This document shows, one piece after another, positions 21,924-32,672 of a stretch of 64,000 bases of DNA. A model generated the notes under the pieces. That model did no database searches. It saw only the letters and a program-made list of their open reading frames with translations, and was not told where the DNA came from. Position numbers and translations under genes: made by a program. This DNA comes from Punica granatum (lineage: Eukaryota > Streptophyta > Magnoliopsida > Myrtales > Lythraceae): positions 13,562,001 to 13,626,000 of the forward strand of contig NC_045131.1 in the NCBI RefSeq assembly GCF_007655135.1, read 5' to 3'. Within the stretch, counting starts at the first letter, position 1. Every line of letters starts with the position of its first letter.

Positions 21924-21928
21924 ATATA

Positions 21929-23440
21929 GAGCTTCCAGACCACCATATCTAGCATCAAGCATCCACCAACGTCAAAGTCTTCATGGCAAGAGCTCACCAT
22001 AACAAAACACCATGTCGCAGGTAGGAAATTGCGATGGACCTCGGCAAAATCCAATAGAGAGATTCGATTGTGAAAGGCTGGAGGAGCAGCGTGGGGAGGA
22101 GGCGAACCAGCCGAAGAAGTAGAAGTTGCCACTGGGAGGAGGGGAAGGAAGAGGAAACGCTGGAAGGAGGGAAGAGAAGAGGAGCGAACAAGACCACTCG
22201 GCAAAAGCCACCGACAAGGCAGTGGAAGGGAGAAGATCGATCACAGGTGAGTAGGATGGTGGGCTCTTCTCATCGGGAGCGCATGCAGGTAGCCGACGCG
22301 CGTGGTCGGAGCCGCAAGCATCGCCTGGAGAGGCAAATCTGATCCCTATATAAGGTCCTCTACAATCATCTCGATTATTAGATATTTAGGCGGTCTTATT
22401 TCAATTGCCCAAATCGAGGAGTTGTTAACCATTCTGATACCATATACTTCATGGCACAAACTCCTAAGCACAAACAAGATGGTTGGAAAGCAAGCGACCT
22501 TGGTTTAGGGGTAGCCCCCCGATCCAAGGTCAATGGCAACTTCAAATGCCACCACCAACCTAAGTCAGAGAGTGGTAGCCATGAGCAAGGTCCTCGCCAT
22601 CCCCTTACTCTAGCGGCTCTTCAATTTTTTTTTTCATATTCTTCTTATAAAAAGTACTCACGGTTTGACTAACCGTGATTGATGATAGAGATTTAAAATT
22701 TTATTAACAAAATAAATTTGATTTGGTTCGACATTTTTCGAGTGGATCCAATTGAGAAATTATTAAGGACAGGGTTTCTGGGCCCGACACAGAGTGGGCT
22801 ACACAGGTCCACCCGTCCCAGTAAGTTGCGAAGCTCAGTTGGCCTGAGTAAGGCATGGCTGTGCCTTGGGCACCATGTAATTCGAGATTGCGTTCTTGAT
22901 TTATAGACTGAGAATATATCGAGAATCACTCCAAGTAAGGCAACACATATGTTTATGATTTGATATAAATACTGAGGTACATTAACTATTTATAGATTAT
23001 GCACCATTTGCTCTCGCAAGAATTCTGATTGAATTGAGCATCGGAGAAGGAAGTCATGCCACCATCCCATCCTCCCATTTTACAGATTGTTTGAGAATAT
23101 AAGGACTTTAAGTGAATTCAACTCAATTCACGGATCCGTAACTAAAATAAATCCCAAGAGAATCAATGCGATGCCAACTTCTTGGCTCTATCATTTCATT
23201 AAAATGAATTATCAAACTTCTTCTCAATCGATCATGACTTAATGTGGGATTTATTACTTTTATTTATTTTATTTCGTTTGAAATTATTTAAAACCGGTTC
23301 GGTCCTATTAACCGAACCAAACATACAAACATAACAAGCAGCTGACGCAACTTCTTTTGGGCAAATGAAGCAGAACTCCTCGTTCAAGAACCGAATCGGA
23401 CGGTTCGCCGTGCATGCTCGCATCATATGATTAAAGTCCT
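21929..23440. other. Spacer between the LTR element and gene B1, no gene
   Basis: The block is repeated at 40413-42090. A sequence aaccattctgatacca (22428-22443) is, on the minus strand, close to a tRNA-Met primer site (TGGTATCAGA), so a second old retroelement in opposite orientation may lie here, but no LTR pair is evident. The frames at 21812-22244 and 22070-22342 are overlapping, Ser/Pro- or Arg-rich and unconvincing. The 23130-23430 part is AT-rich with a cggttcggtcc.attaaccgaacc inverted motif near 23295. Confidence 0.4.
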
Positions 23441-23449
23441 AAGTGGGAA

Positions 23450-23622
23450 AACCGACCGGAGCTCCGACAATTAGCCCAGACAGAGCGGCTGAAGATGCGG
23501 GGCACGCGCAGCCTTCCGAGCTTCTTGCTGTATGGGAGCCGACCGAGGAAGCGCCCCGCGAGGAACACACGTCGTAATGGACTGTGATGTTCCTCTTCTT
23601 GGTGGACGGCTTGGACCTTCAC
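23450..23622 (-). pseudogene. HSP20-like exon 1 remnant upstream of B1
   Basis: On the minus strand this matches exon 1 of the intact HSP20-like gene from its start codon, and the match continues upstream to about 23767. The ATG has become GTG (23620-23622). A two-base deletion in the stretch matching gtccccaccaag shifts the frame, so no HSP20-like protein can be made. Exon 2 is absent. The head-to-head position with gene B1 repeats what is seen at the other PHD genes. Confidence 0.75.
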
Positions 23623-24411
23623 GGCGGTTCTTGAACCAGAGGGCGCCGGGCAGCAGTCTCCCTTGCTCCCCTCTCCTCGATCGGCAAAGAGAAGGGTTCC
23701 GGCGTGGACCTCAGAATCAAGAGGAAAGTGAGAGATGCCCAATTGAAAGGGTCTGGCCGAATTCTTGCTGCCCCTACAAAAAAAGAAGGTGATAATTTTC
23801 ATTTCTGGGGTGGGGTTCCTTTTACATGCATATCTCTGGCTTTGGCGTAGTTAGTGAATGCTATGAATTCTCTCGATGCATTTGGGTTTTGATCAAACGA
23901 GCCCCCGAATCTTGGGGGGCAGCTCCCTGCGTTGCCCCCTTTCTTGTCTCCATTCCTGCCCGAATGGAAGTCATTTGATTGGAACACCCGATGCTTAAAT
24001 TGAACGCTGTCATGCATGTATGTATAAGGTTGGGAGAATGAATTAGGACAAGGGAAATGATTAAATTCTGATTTCAGAAGATTGGCATGATCTGATCTCG
24101 TAAGGATATCTCTAGTAGTTGGTCTTACTTCGTCGAAGTTAACACGATGAATGCATTGTGCATGTTCGATATTCCAGGTTTTTGGATAAGTAGATAGTTG
24201 CTCCTACAGATAGGGAATTTATATAGTGTCGTGGTGTAAGAAAATATCTGGTGAGGCAACCGTCTCGGAAGACGGTAAAAGAATCTAGCATCTGCTCTAT
24301 ATTTTTGCTCGTTTTCTGTGTGTGCAGTTTTGTGATCGTGCTACCCGCCTATAGAGTATAAGGTGCTCGGTAAAGTTGACCTGTTCCGACAACTCATGGT
24401 ATGACGTGAAA

Positions 24412-27276
24412 ATGGACGTTGATAACCCTTATGATGACAACGAAAACTACAAAAATGATTCCCCGATGAAAGAAAATGGCAATCTCCAAGCAGTCTTGCC
24501 AGATACCTCTGGTGAAGGTTTTCCTTATGCGCCTGAGAACTTTCCTAACCCAGGAGACAATTGGAGGTGGAGGGTGGGGAAGAGAGTCGCCGTTACAGGC
24601 CACTACCTCGATCGGTACCTTTATGCTCCGAAAAGTCTGAAACATCATCTTCTTCAGAGCAAGTTGGGTGCAAATTATGTGTTTCCAAGCAAGCTTTCGC
24701 TCCAACGCTTCATTAGGGCCGAATTTCCTGATGCTGACGTGGAGGCATTCTTCGCATCTTTCAGCTGGAAGATCCCCTCAAAGAAGCTCCAGTTAGCAGA
24801 CGGTGAGCCTTGACCCAACAAAAATTTCTTATTATTTCTTTCTTCTTGGTGTGGCCAATGATGTACAATAAAAAAGAAATGCAAGGCAACATTTCCGTTC
24901 CTGCTTTTATTTAATTTGAAAAGCACGAACTGTTAATGGAGTATGGGGTTTGGCTTTTGTTTGAGGAATGGTTACTTTCTGAGAGGATGCCAGCATGCTT
25001 TGTTTTGCATGAAACCTTCACTGTGAGCAGTAATTATGTACAGTGGTATTAAAAACAAAATTAAATCTTTGGTTGTCAAACACAAAATTATTCTCCGTGT
25101 TTCCCATGAAATCACCATATTCCACCAACTTTATAATTTAGGAGAGATCGTGCATGCTTCCAGTGATATGACATTTTATTACAGCTTAGGAAGCAGTTGT
25201 TCTTCCTTTGTAATATCGGTCCTGTATTGTCCCAATTCTTTCATGTCTGCAGACTATGTATTGTATATTTTCAACCTACTGGTCAATCAATGCTGATTCC
25301 TGTCTGACTTAAGGATTGCAAGATTAGGAACAATTTCAAATGTTGCTTGCCCTCTTTTTCCTCAATATCTCCATCATTACCTCAAAACTTATTCTCGTCC
25401 AACTGTGTTCTAATTCTACAGGTATTACTGATCCGGGTAGTTTCCTCGTTGTACCTCACCATGAGAGCCCTGAACCTTCTTCTTCAGATCCTGGCCCCAC
25501 GGGCTGTAAAGCCCATAACAGGACATGCGTCAGCTTAATATCTAAATCGGGCCAAACAACTTTACCATCAATGCCCTGTGACATCTGCTGTTCTGAACCA
25601 GGTTTTTGCCGCGACTGCTGTTGCATACTCTGTTCCAAGACTGTAGATTCCTCGCATGGAGGTTATAGTTTCATCAGGTGTGAGGCCTTGACTGGTGAAG
25701 AGAATTCCATTTGTGGCCACATAGCCCACATCAACTGTGGGCTCCGCACTTACATGGCAGGAACTGTGGGTGGAAGCATTGGATTGGATGCGGAGTACTA
25801 TTGTCGCCGCTGTGATTCGAGAACAGAACTGGTGTCCCATGTTACAAAGTTATTGGAGACATGTAAGTCCATTTATTCTCGGGATGAGTTAGAGAAGGTC
25901 TTGAACTTGGGACTCTCCATCCTATGTGGTTCACAGCAGACAAGTGCAAAGTTGCTTATGAGCAGCATTTATTCTGCTCTCTCAAAGGTAATAAGGTAGA
26001 TTTATTGTTTTCTTTTCGTTTTGGGAAGCATATTATATGCTTCAATTCGGCAAATGCCCCTAATGACCTATACATACAATGTTTTCTCCTCAGCTCAAGC
26101 GCGGGAATTCTCTTGAACAAATCTGGGGAGGAGATGACACCTCAGGTAGTCCAATATTGCAAAGTTTCTTTCTTTCTTTTTTCTCTTCTTTTTCCCTTTT
26201 CCATTTTGGCTCCTTATGCTTTTCTCGTTTTATCATTTATGGCTCTTTCATGTTGTTCGAGTTGCAACACGCTATATTTCCCAAACAAGACAAAAAAGGG
26301 GGTTTAGTGCATAACGTAGATCAAATTTCTCAGTGTGTAAGAATGGTCGTGGCCATTTTGTTGAAACATGATTTCAAGCTCAATGAATTCTAATGCAAAA
26401 GGATCAGTTGGATGATAACTAATATAAAAATTGTCTTTCAGCATTTTGTCAAAAGATATTTACGAGGTCAAATACAAGTTAAATGCAAAGATCTACAGTT
26501 GAACATATCTTTTGAGGATTCTAACTGGTATTTTCTGCAGAATAGAAACATGCTCTTGTTTTGTTTTCTAGTTTCCTTTCTTGTACGAGAATTACTGAAC
26601 CAGCTTTGAAACTGGCAATATGCTCTCTATTTTCTCTCTTTCACTCTCGCATATAACTTTTTGGTACCCATAGCTATGAGACACGCGGAGCTTTTATCGT
26701 CTTAAGAGTATTTACTATATGATCTTCATTCCCTTCCCTGGATTGGATGCAGTTGTTCCCATCTCCTGCAATGGTAGTAATCCTACCCTGCCAATAAAAA
26801 ATGGCAGTCCTTGTCAGGAAGATTCAGAAAACAATAATTTAGCAGGTGCCACCAAACAGATAAGAGAGCCATCAAATGACTCCAACTCTTTGAGCAGTCA
26901 GATCCATTACCAGAAGCTCGATAGTGAGATAACTAGGGTACTCCAGGCAATGAAACAAGCACAGGAGTCTGAGTACAAAATGGCAGAGGAACGACTGCAT
27001 GCTCAGAAGAATTACCTATATAACCTGTACCAGCAGCTTGATCTTGAATACGAGATCTCTAAGCTGAGGGAGCAAGGATTATCCTCCAGTGGCTTGGTGA
27101 ACTCTGTGTCGAAAAGAAAGGATCAGATAAAGCGAGAGTACCAGAAACTCTTGGAGATGATGGAAGTAGCAAAGGGATTCGGAAAGACTTCAAAGGAGAT
27201 TCTGAGAGAGCATTTCGGTTTGGGGTTGGAGGAAAACCATGCAGAGGTATTGGCTTTTCTTAGTAACGCTGTTTGA
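24412..27276 (+). CDS. Oberon-like PHD finger protein, copy B1 (recombinant)
   Basis: Exons are 24412-24802, 25422-25987, 26094-26145 and 26753-27276, giving 510 residues with GT-AG borders and consistent phases. The start MDVDNPYDDNEN aligns with the A copies; an in-frame upstream stretch lacks an ATG. The domain order is as in A1: N-terminal plant domain, Oberon-type PHD finger with all Cys/His ligands kept (CDICC, CGHIAHINC, YYCRRC), and C-terminal coiled coil. Exon 1 and the first half of exon 2 are nearly identical to B2. From about 25667 on, B1 and B2 differ clearly in exons 2 and 4, in introns and in the 3' flank. I infer that B1 joins the 5' half of a B2-like gene to the 3' half of another, now missing, upstream copy. 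The frame is open. Confidence 0.83.
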
Positions 27277-27417
27277 TATGAACTTGGTCTGGTTACATCC
27301 ATCCTGTGGATTCCTGTTGCTTGTAGCTGGGTTGTGCTGTGTTCAGAAATTTCAAATTCCAGTCTTGGACTTGATCAAGTTTTTGGTGATCAATGGCCTG
27401 GTAAGCTGGAGGTAGTT
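25667..27417 (+). repeat. Segment unique to B1's 3' half, from a lost copy
   Basis: This stretch has only a diverged counterpart in B2 (44288-46030). At 27418 it runs straight into sequence identical in order to 9381 onward. It therefore represents the 3' end and near flank of the gene that once preceded unit 1. In unit 1 itself that gene is not present; the retroelement end at 9380 stands in its place. Confidence 0.65.
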
Positions 27418-27799
27418 GTGGTAGTAGAGGAAGATAGTCGAACGATGGACTCGTTGAATCAAGAAAATATAGTTCTCATCTACTAGTTGCATGGTCATCC
27501 CCCTATAGCCCCCTTATAGCTATAATGAATATGTTCTAGTGGTGGACAACTACATAGGAACATTTTTTCTTAAGTTAGAAACTGACCGACAGTTCTAATT
27601 CACTTACTAGGTTGCACCCCTTGTTTGTGTAAGCATTGTTCATGCACTGCTTGTAACAGTGAGGGAAAATGTGGTAGGGAAGCCTCTTGATGTGGATTGA
27701 TTTGCCTACGACTTGTCCTTTGTTTCTTAACTCCGGATTTTAGGACCATCGTCTTGACATAATATTCGTCTGACCAAATTTTCATGAAATGCAAGGTGT

Positions 27800-30340
27800 T
27801 GTGAAACTGCCATCGTCTTGATAGAATGTCTTGACAGAATGTTTATAAGAGAATTTGTGAATTCGTTATGGGGTCAGTCTCACTTTCATGCATTTTGGTT
27901 AGGCCAAGTGACTTAATAATATTCATAGAATATTAGCTCTGAGTCTGGCGGGCAGGGTTGGTTCCCCACTCATGGGACCTGCCCTCTTTATTTTATTTTA
28001 TTTCCTAAACATTTTTTGAAGTATATAAACTTTTCTTCTTGATGTGCACCACCTAGTATTGTATAAAACATATAAAATCGTGCATCACCAAGTATTCGAA
28101 ATTGTATAATGGATCCGACTAATCGTATTCGAGTGAGATCGGCTTATTAAAGGATCAAACTCTACCGGTAATAAAGTTTTTCAAATCACAAGATTCGTAT
28201 ACGAGATCTTATTATTTATATATATAAAAAAGGTTTGAAGTTAAAAAAATTTCGGGAGATATCCATTTTCCTAAAGAAACTGATAAGATATCTTGACACA
28301 GTGGTATCTTGATACCACCAAGAACAAGAAAAACAAATTCTAACGAATCAAAAAATTGAAAATTTGGATATATGTCCAAAAGATTGCTTCTACTAAAAAA
28401 AATTATTTTGTTTCAGTTCGACTCGTGGTGACAGGTGATATAACATATGATATAGGAGACGGTATCATTTAGTAATACTCTTTCCCCCGCATTTGTTCTA
28501 AGAAAAGGATAATATGTAATTTTGAGTTGTCGATTATATTTTTTTATGGAAATGGGAGTGAACGCATACCGAATCACCTAAAGACAATCCACATTAAATG
28601 ATAAAAGGACTTTTATTTTAGTAACCAGTAAAAAGACTTTTAATTTATCATAAGTTTAAATAGTATCTTTTTTTGATATAAAGTTACGCCAGACTAATTG
28701 ACTCAGGCTAATTCTCGTTTGGATATTGACTCGGTTGTATAACGAGATGCTTTTTATCAATATCGAGCCCCTCTTGCAAGTAAAGTTCGTCTACGTAGAA
28801 TTAGGGGCATACCAAAGGTATATTATATTGCAATCATAGTTCTCTAATTATGAATATTAAAAATAAAAATGAAAATTACCAGGAGAAATATTAACTTTTA
28901 TACCATATGAAATATTAAATAGTATAATATTTTAAAAATCTAAATTATTTACTATCAACTAAGAATTCATAATTTTTTTACATAAATAATATTATTATTT
29001 GTTTTAGTTTATATTGATTATTACACAAACTAATATAATAAGTTAAAAAAATTTCCAACTCTTAAAAACCAAAAGATTTTTGAAAATTTTTTCAATCCGC
29101 GACGTCGCATGAATGTTGCACCCCAGTAATATTTATATTTATGTAGTAGCTAGAAGCATATATTTGTTGACGGGGAAAAAGATAAGAAAAGAACAAAGTC
29201 TTGGTAAGTAATGAATTAAAATAATTTACCGAAATGAAAAATCAAATTTAAATATAATTTATATATCGATACTTATCTCAGTAGATATATATATATAATC
29301 TAAGACGTAGACCAGCGCTCCGCTCGAATTGTGTAAATTATTTTGCCTACTTTACAACATTAGTTTTATATATGTAGATTTCTACATGTGCCACGCACAG
29401 CATTATGTAAATATTTTTCATTTGAATTGCATATTAAATATTTTTCACTATATATTTTAGTAATAGCTGAAAATGTAAGTATATTTTACTGAACGACCAT
29501 CAATTTCTTTGATTTTTTTAATTGAATTGAATGAAGGTAAAATATAGAAATAAAAATGGGGTAGAATTGTAAAATCGTCTAGAATATGAACACCTCACTT
29601 CTTTTCTCTCTCCTTCCTTGGTTGACACGTGAGTCTCTCCATCCACTGCCTCACCCCCTCTTGGTTGCTTCCTCTCTCAACTCACTCCATTTTCCTTTTT
29701 TTTTATGTTTCAATAATCACCCCATTTTTTTAATTGGTTAGTTGGCCCAATTTGCAGGGACAGGTAGATAAATAAAATTACAAATAAAAATGCAGAATAT
29801 CTTCATACTTCATCAATTTATGAAGTTATTATTAAATGTCAAATTCAGATATGTTGCTGCGCATAGTACGAGTGTAGAAACTAGTAAAATATTATAAAAC
29901 TATTTTATGATAATAAATGAAAACTGAAGAAGGAAAAAGAAAAAGCAAATGGCTAAGAGAGAAAAGAGAGAGAGGGAGAAGAGAGAGGCTGTGAGGAAAA
30001 TAGCGGTGAAGTGGTAAAATGGGTGGTTAACAGAAACATAAAAGTTACTATTTTATCTTTTTAACTCATTCCAAATTTAAGCTGTTTGAATTTATAATTT
30101 CATTTTTAAAACTAGGCTTGTAGACCAATGCATTGCATGGACTCGATTAACAAAAATTCACTATAAAAATTCTAATTACTTATAATATAAGAAATTGAAT
30201 TTAATAATATCCGTTAATATGAATTTTATAGCTATAAACATATATAAGATGCGAAATTTGTTTCATATTGAAAATACTTAATTTATTTAAGATTCTTTAC
30301 TATTTTCACATTTACATAGTATTAATAGATTATATTTACT
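27800..30340. other. AT-rich spacer of unit 2, no gene
   Basis: Copy of 9760-12298. It contains the same possible Helitron-like ends (aaactagt near 29880, inverse actaggct near 30115) and a (TA)n run near 29285. No coding frame is supported. Confidence 0.4.
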
Positions 30341-30574
30341 TTATATGTATGTTAGGATATTTGTGTTCTTCTGAAATGGACATCTGTAAAATGGTTTTTT
30401 AGAGTCTGCATTGGTGTTAGAAATCATCCTCAAAGCCTTTTGCTCGCAATTGCATAAGAATATTGGTGCTCTGGTGATGCTCGAGCTGCTCAGTTCATAC
30501 GCACTTCTTGAATTATAGTAAGGAGAGTCGAATCGAGAGTGGTAGCTCATAGTCAGCTCCAACGTGGTCTTCAC
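30341..30574 (-). pseudogene. Truncated GRF-type zinc-finger ORF (copy 2)
   Basis: Same 77-residue frame as 12299-12532, with few changes (for example CNCEQKALR for CNCKQNALR, and NADSKK for NANPKK). The CxC and FYRCP elements are kept but the frame stops before the last zinc ligand. That the frame is still open in both copies hints at constraint, although the duplication may simply be too young for decay to show. Confidence 0.5.
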
Positions 30575-30884
30575 CGTGCCTTTGCCCGAAAGAAAAGGAA
30601 TTGGATTTTGGGAATTAGGGTTCGATAATCAAAAGCTCGATTTTGGGAATTAGGGTTCAAAATTCAATCTTATGGGTCTTGCTTGTAAAGAGGCAAGCTC
30701 GGATTTGATTAAAACGGTGGCATTTCAAGGCTAGTACGTGTTTGGGGTTTAAGAAACAATTTTATTGACGTTTTTTGGTCCAGTAATGCATCCACATCAG
30801 ACTTTCGTTATATCTACTGATGTCGATGACCATTTTGATTGGCGGAAGGCAAACGTTTATATTAAATTAATGACAAAATTAGTA

Positions 30885-31231
30885 GATTGACTAAATTGGT
30901 GACAATATAAAGGTATAGTGATAACAACGATAATTTCCTCAAATAAAAAGTTAACACGCAACGCCTGATATTAACTAATTTAGAATAATATGAAGAGATG
31001 AAATTACAAACTGCTATTTTCTTTTTTTCGGAGGAGACCTGCTATTAATTTTTTAAGTAGAATAGAATAAGGATAATTTCAAAAAATGGAAAGTTGCACC
31101 ATGAATATCTTGAAAATAATTCCAAACGCCGTAATTTTTCAAACTTAATAGCAGGTGGAAGAATATTGTGGAAGTTTCACGTGATTAGGGTCTGTTATCC
31201 TTAAACAAGATCACCCATTCAAGTTTTGTAA
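30885..31231. other. 347 bp segment present only in unit 2
   Basis: In unit 1 the flanks are joined directly at about 12840 (attagtaaatgg). The extra DNA is AT-rich, without terminal inverted repeats or a clear target duplication. A deletion in unit 1 between short gta/taaa matches is more likely than an insertion in unit 2. Confidence 0.6.
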
Positions 31232-31566
31232 ATAAAAAAAAATTAATGATTGATGGATGCTTATCTATAATAAGCCGATCTGAGTCGAACATAGATTAAT
31301 TGGGCGCTATTCAATTTTTGGAATTTGCACACCTCAGGAGAAAAAAAAAATGAAAAAAATGCCGCGCCAAAGAAAACGTGCGAACGGTAACCGACAAACT
31401 GCAGATGTCCGCTGAACCTCAATGTGTCTCTTTCTTTTTTCTTTTTTTTTTGGGGGGCTGCAAAATGGAGCTCCAATACAATATTCGAGGTGTGGAACTG
31501 GGAAGAGAAGCAGGAGCTCCGAATGCCTACCCAGACAGAGAGAGAGAGAGATGTTCATCTACCCAG

Positions 31567-31690
31567 CTGAGGAGGTGGCGCAGCCCGCTGAGCTTCTTTG
31601 CTGTGGTGGGACCCGACAGCGGAAGCGCTCTGCGCGGAACTCGCGTCGTGTCGGACCCTGATGTTCCTTTTCATGTCCGTTCTTGCACGA
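31567..31690 (-). pseudogene. HSP20-like exon 1 remnant upstream of A2
   Basis: Almost identical to the A1 remnant (13180-13300). The peptide again contains MKRNIRVRHD aligned with KKRNITVQYD of the intact HSP20-like protein. No second exon follows. It is head-to-head with PHD gene A2. Confidence 0.7.
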
Positions 31691-32672
31691 GGGGGGCAGC
31701 TGTCTCCCTGTTCTTGCGGGTGGCGATCAAGATCAAAATCTTGACTGGTCCTCGTCCTGGGCCTCGGCTGTTCCTCCCTTCTGTCTTCTTCTCTACTCGA
31801 CCTCGGCTGCTCCTCGCCTCCCCGCTCTCTCTCTTCTTCAGCTCTTGCTGCCCTTGAGTTACTGCGCAACTGAATTGGGACCAAGAAAGGTGCTAAATCT
31901 TTTCATTCCTAGGGTTCTTGTTACATGCATATCTCTATTCTGTCAATGTATTCGGGTCGATTCAAGCGAATCAAACCCCCGAATCTCAGGCCGCAGCCGC
32001 CTGCCCTTGTCTTGTCTCCATGCCTTCCCTTATGAGAAGCTATTTGCTATTAGATTGAACGCCGTGAGGAAAGCGTAATAAGGCAAGAAGATATCTAGGA
32101 GAATGAATTAGGAAAGGCAAGGAAAAAAAAGCATCTGAGGAAAAGGGGAATGAGTCACATTCGAATCTCAGCAGATTTGCATGATTTGATCTCGTAAAGT
32201 TGTCTTTACTACTTACTAGTTGCTCTTGATTCGTCAAGATTAATTTGATGAATGCATTGTGCACGATCCCTTCCGGGTTCTTGGATAGTTGATAGTGACT
32301 TATTATTATCTCTAGTGGAGTAGTATGTGAAGTTGTGAACTATTAAAGACCTACCAATTGTGCTTGTAATGGGATTACATGTACACGTTGGCACGGGTAT
32401 GGAATTTATGTAGTTTAAAGTTCTTTGCTGCTGAGGTATAGGAAAATTTCAGGTGAAGCAACACTCTCGAATTTTACTGCAAAATGTAGCATCTGCTTTT
32501 GATTTTTGTTTGTTCTGATATTACTTGCAAAACAGATAACTGATGAAACGTCAGTTGGTTTTTTCTTTTCTTGTATTCTTTTTGTGTTTGCAGATTCGTC
32601 CCACCTATAGAGTATAAGGTGCTGGGTAAAGTTTACCTGTTCTGAGAATTCATGTTATGATTTGCAAAATCG

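Larger units (their letters stand above)
20037..21928 (+). mobile_element. Non-autonomous LTR retrotransposon, unit 1 copy
   Basis: Two direct LTRs (20042-20494 and 21498-21923) begin TGATGCGGCAGAAGAC and end GC(A/G)TCA. A tRNA-Met-type primer site (gttgatattagagac) follows the 5' LTR, and a purine-rich gggagaa precedes the 3' LTR. Only about 1 kb lies inside, with a gag-like start and no reverse transcriptase, RNase H or integrase, so it would need enzymes in trans. The left flank is GTATG and the right flank has changed to ATATA. The unit 2 copy keeps GTATG on both sides, so insertion came before the segment duplication. Confidence 0.85.
9381..25666 (+). repeat. Tandem duplication unit 1 (left copy)
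   Basis: The sequence from 9381 matches 27418 onward and stays collinear, with small indels, through the truncated GRF ORF, gene A1, the LTR retrotransposon and the first half of gene B1, up to about 25666 (matching 44287). Larger differences are a 346 bp segment present only in unit 2 (30885-31231), ~173 bp present only in unit 2 (41001-41173), and expanded AT repeats. The unit is truncated on the left, where it meets the retroelement end at 9380. Confidence 0.85.

Noticed and set aside
21812..22342. Ser/Pro-rich and Arg-rich frames downstream of the LTR element
   Set aside because: Both strands are open over a short GC-rich stretch, with no motif and poor preservation between units.
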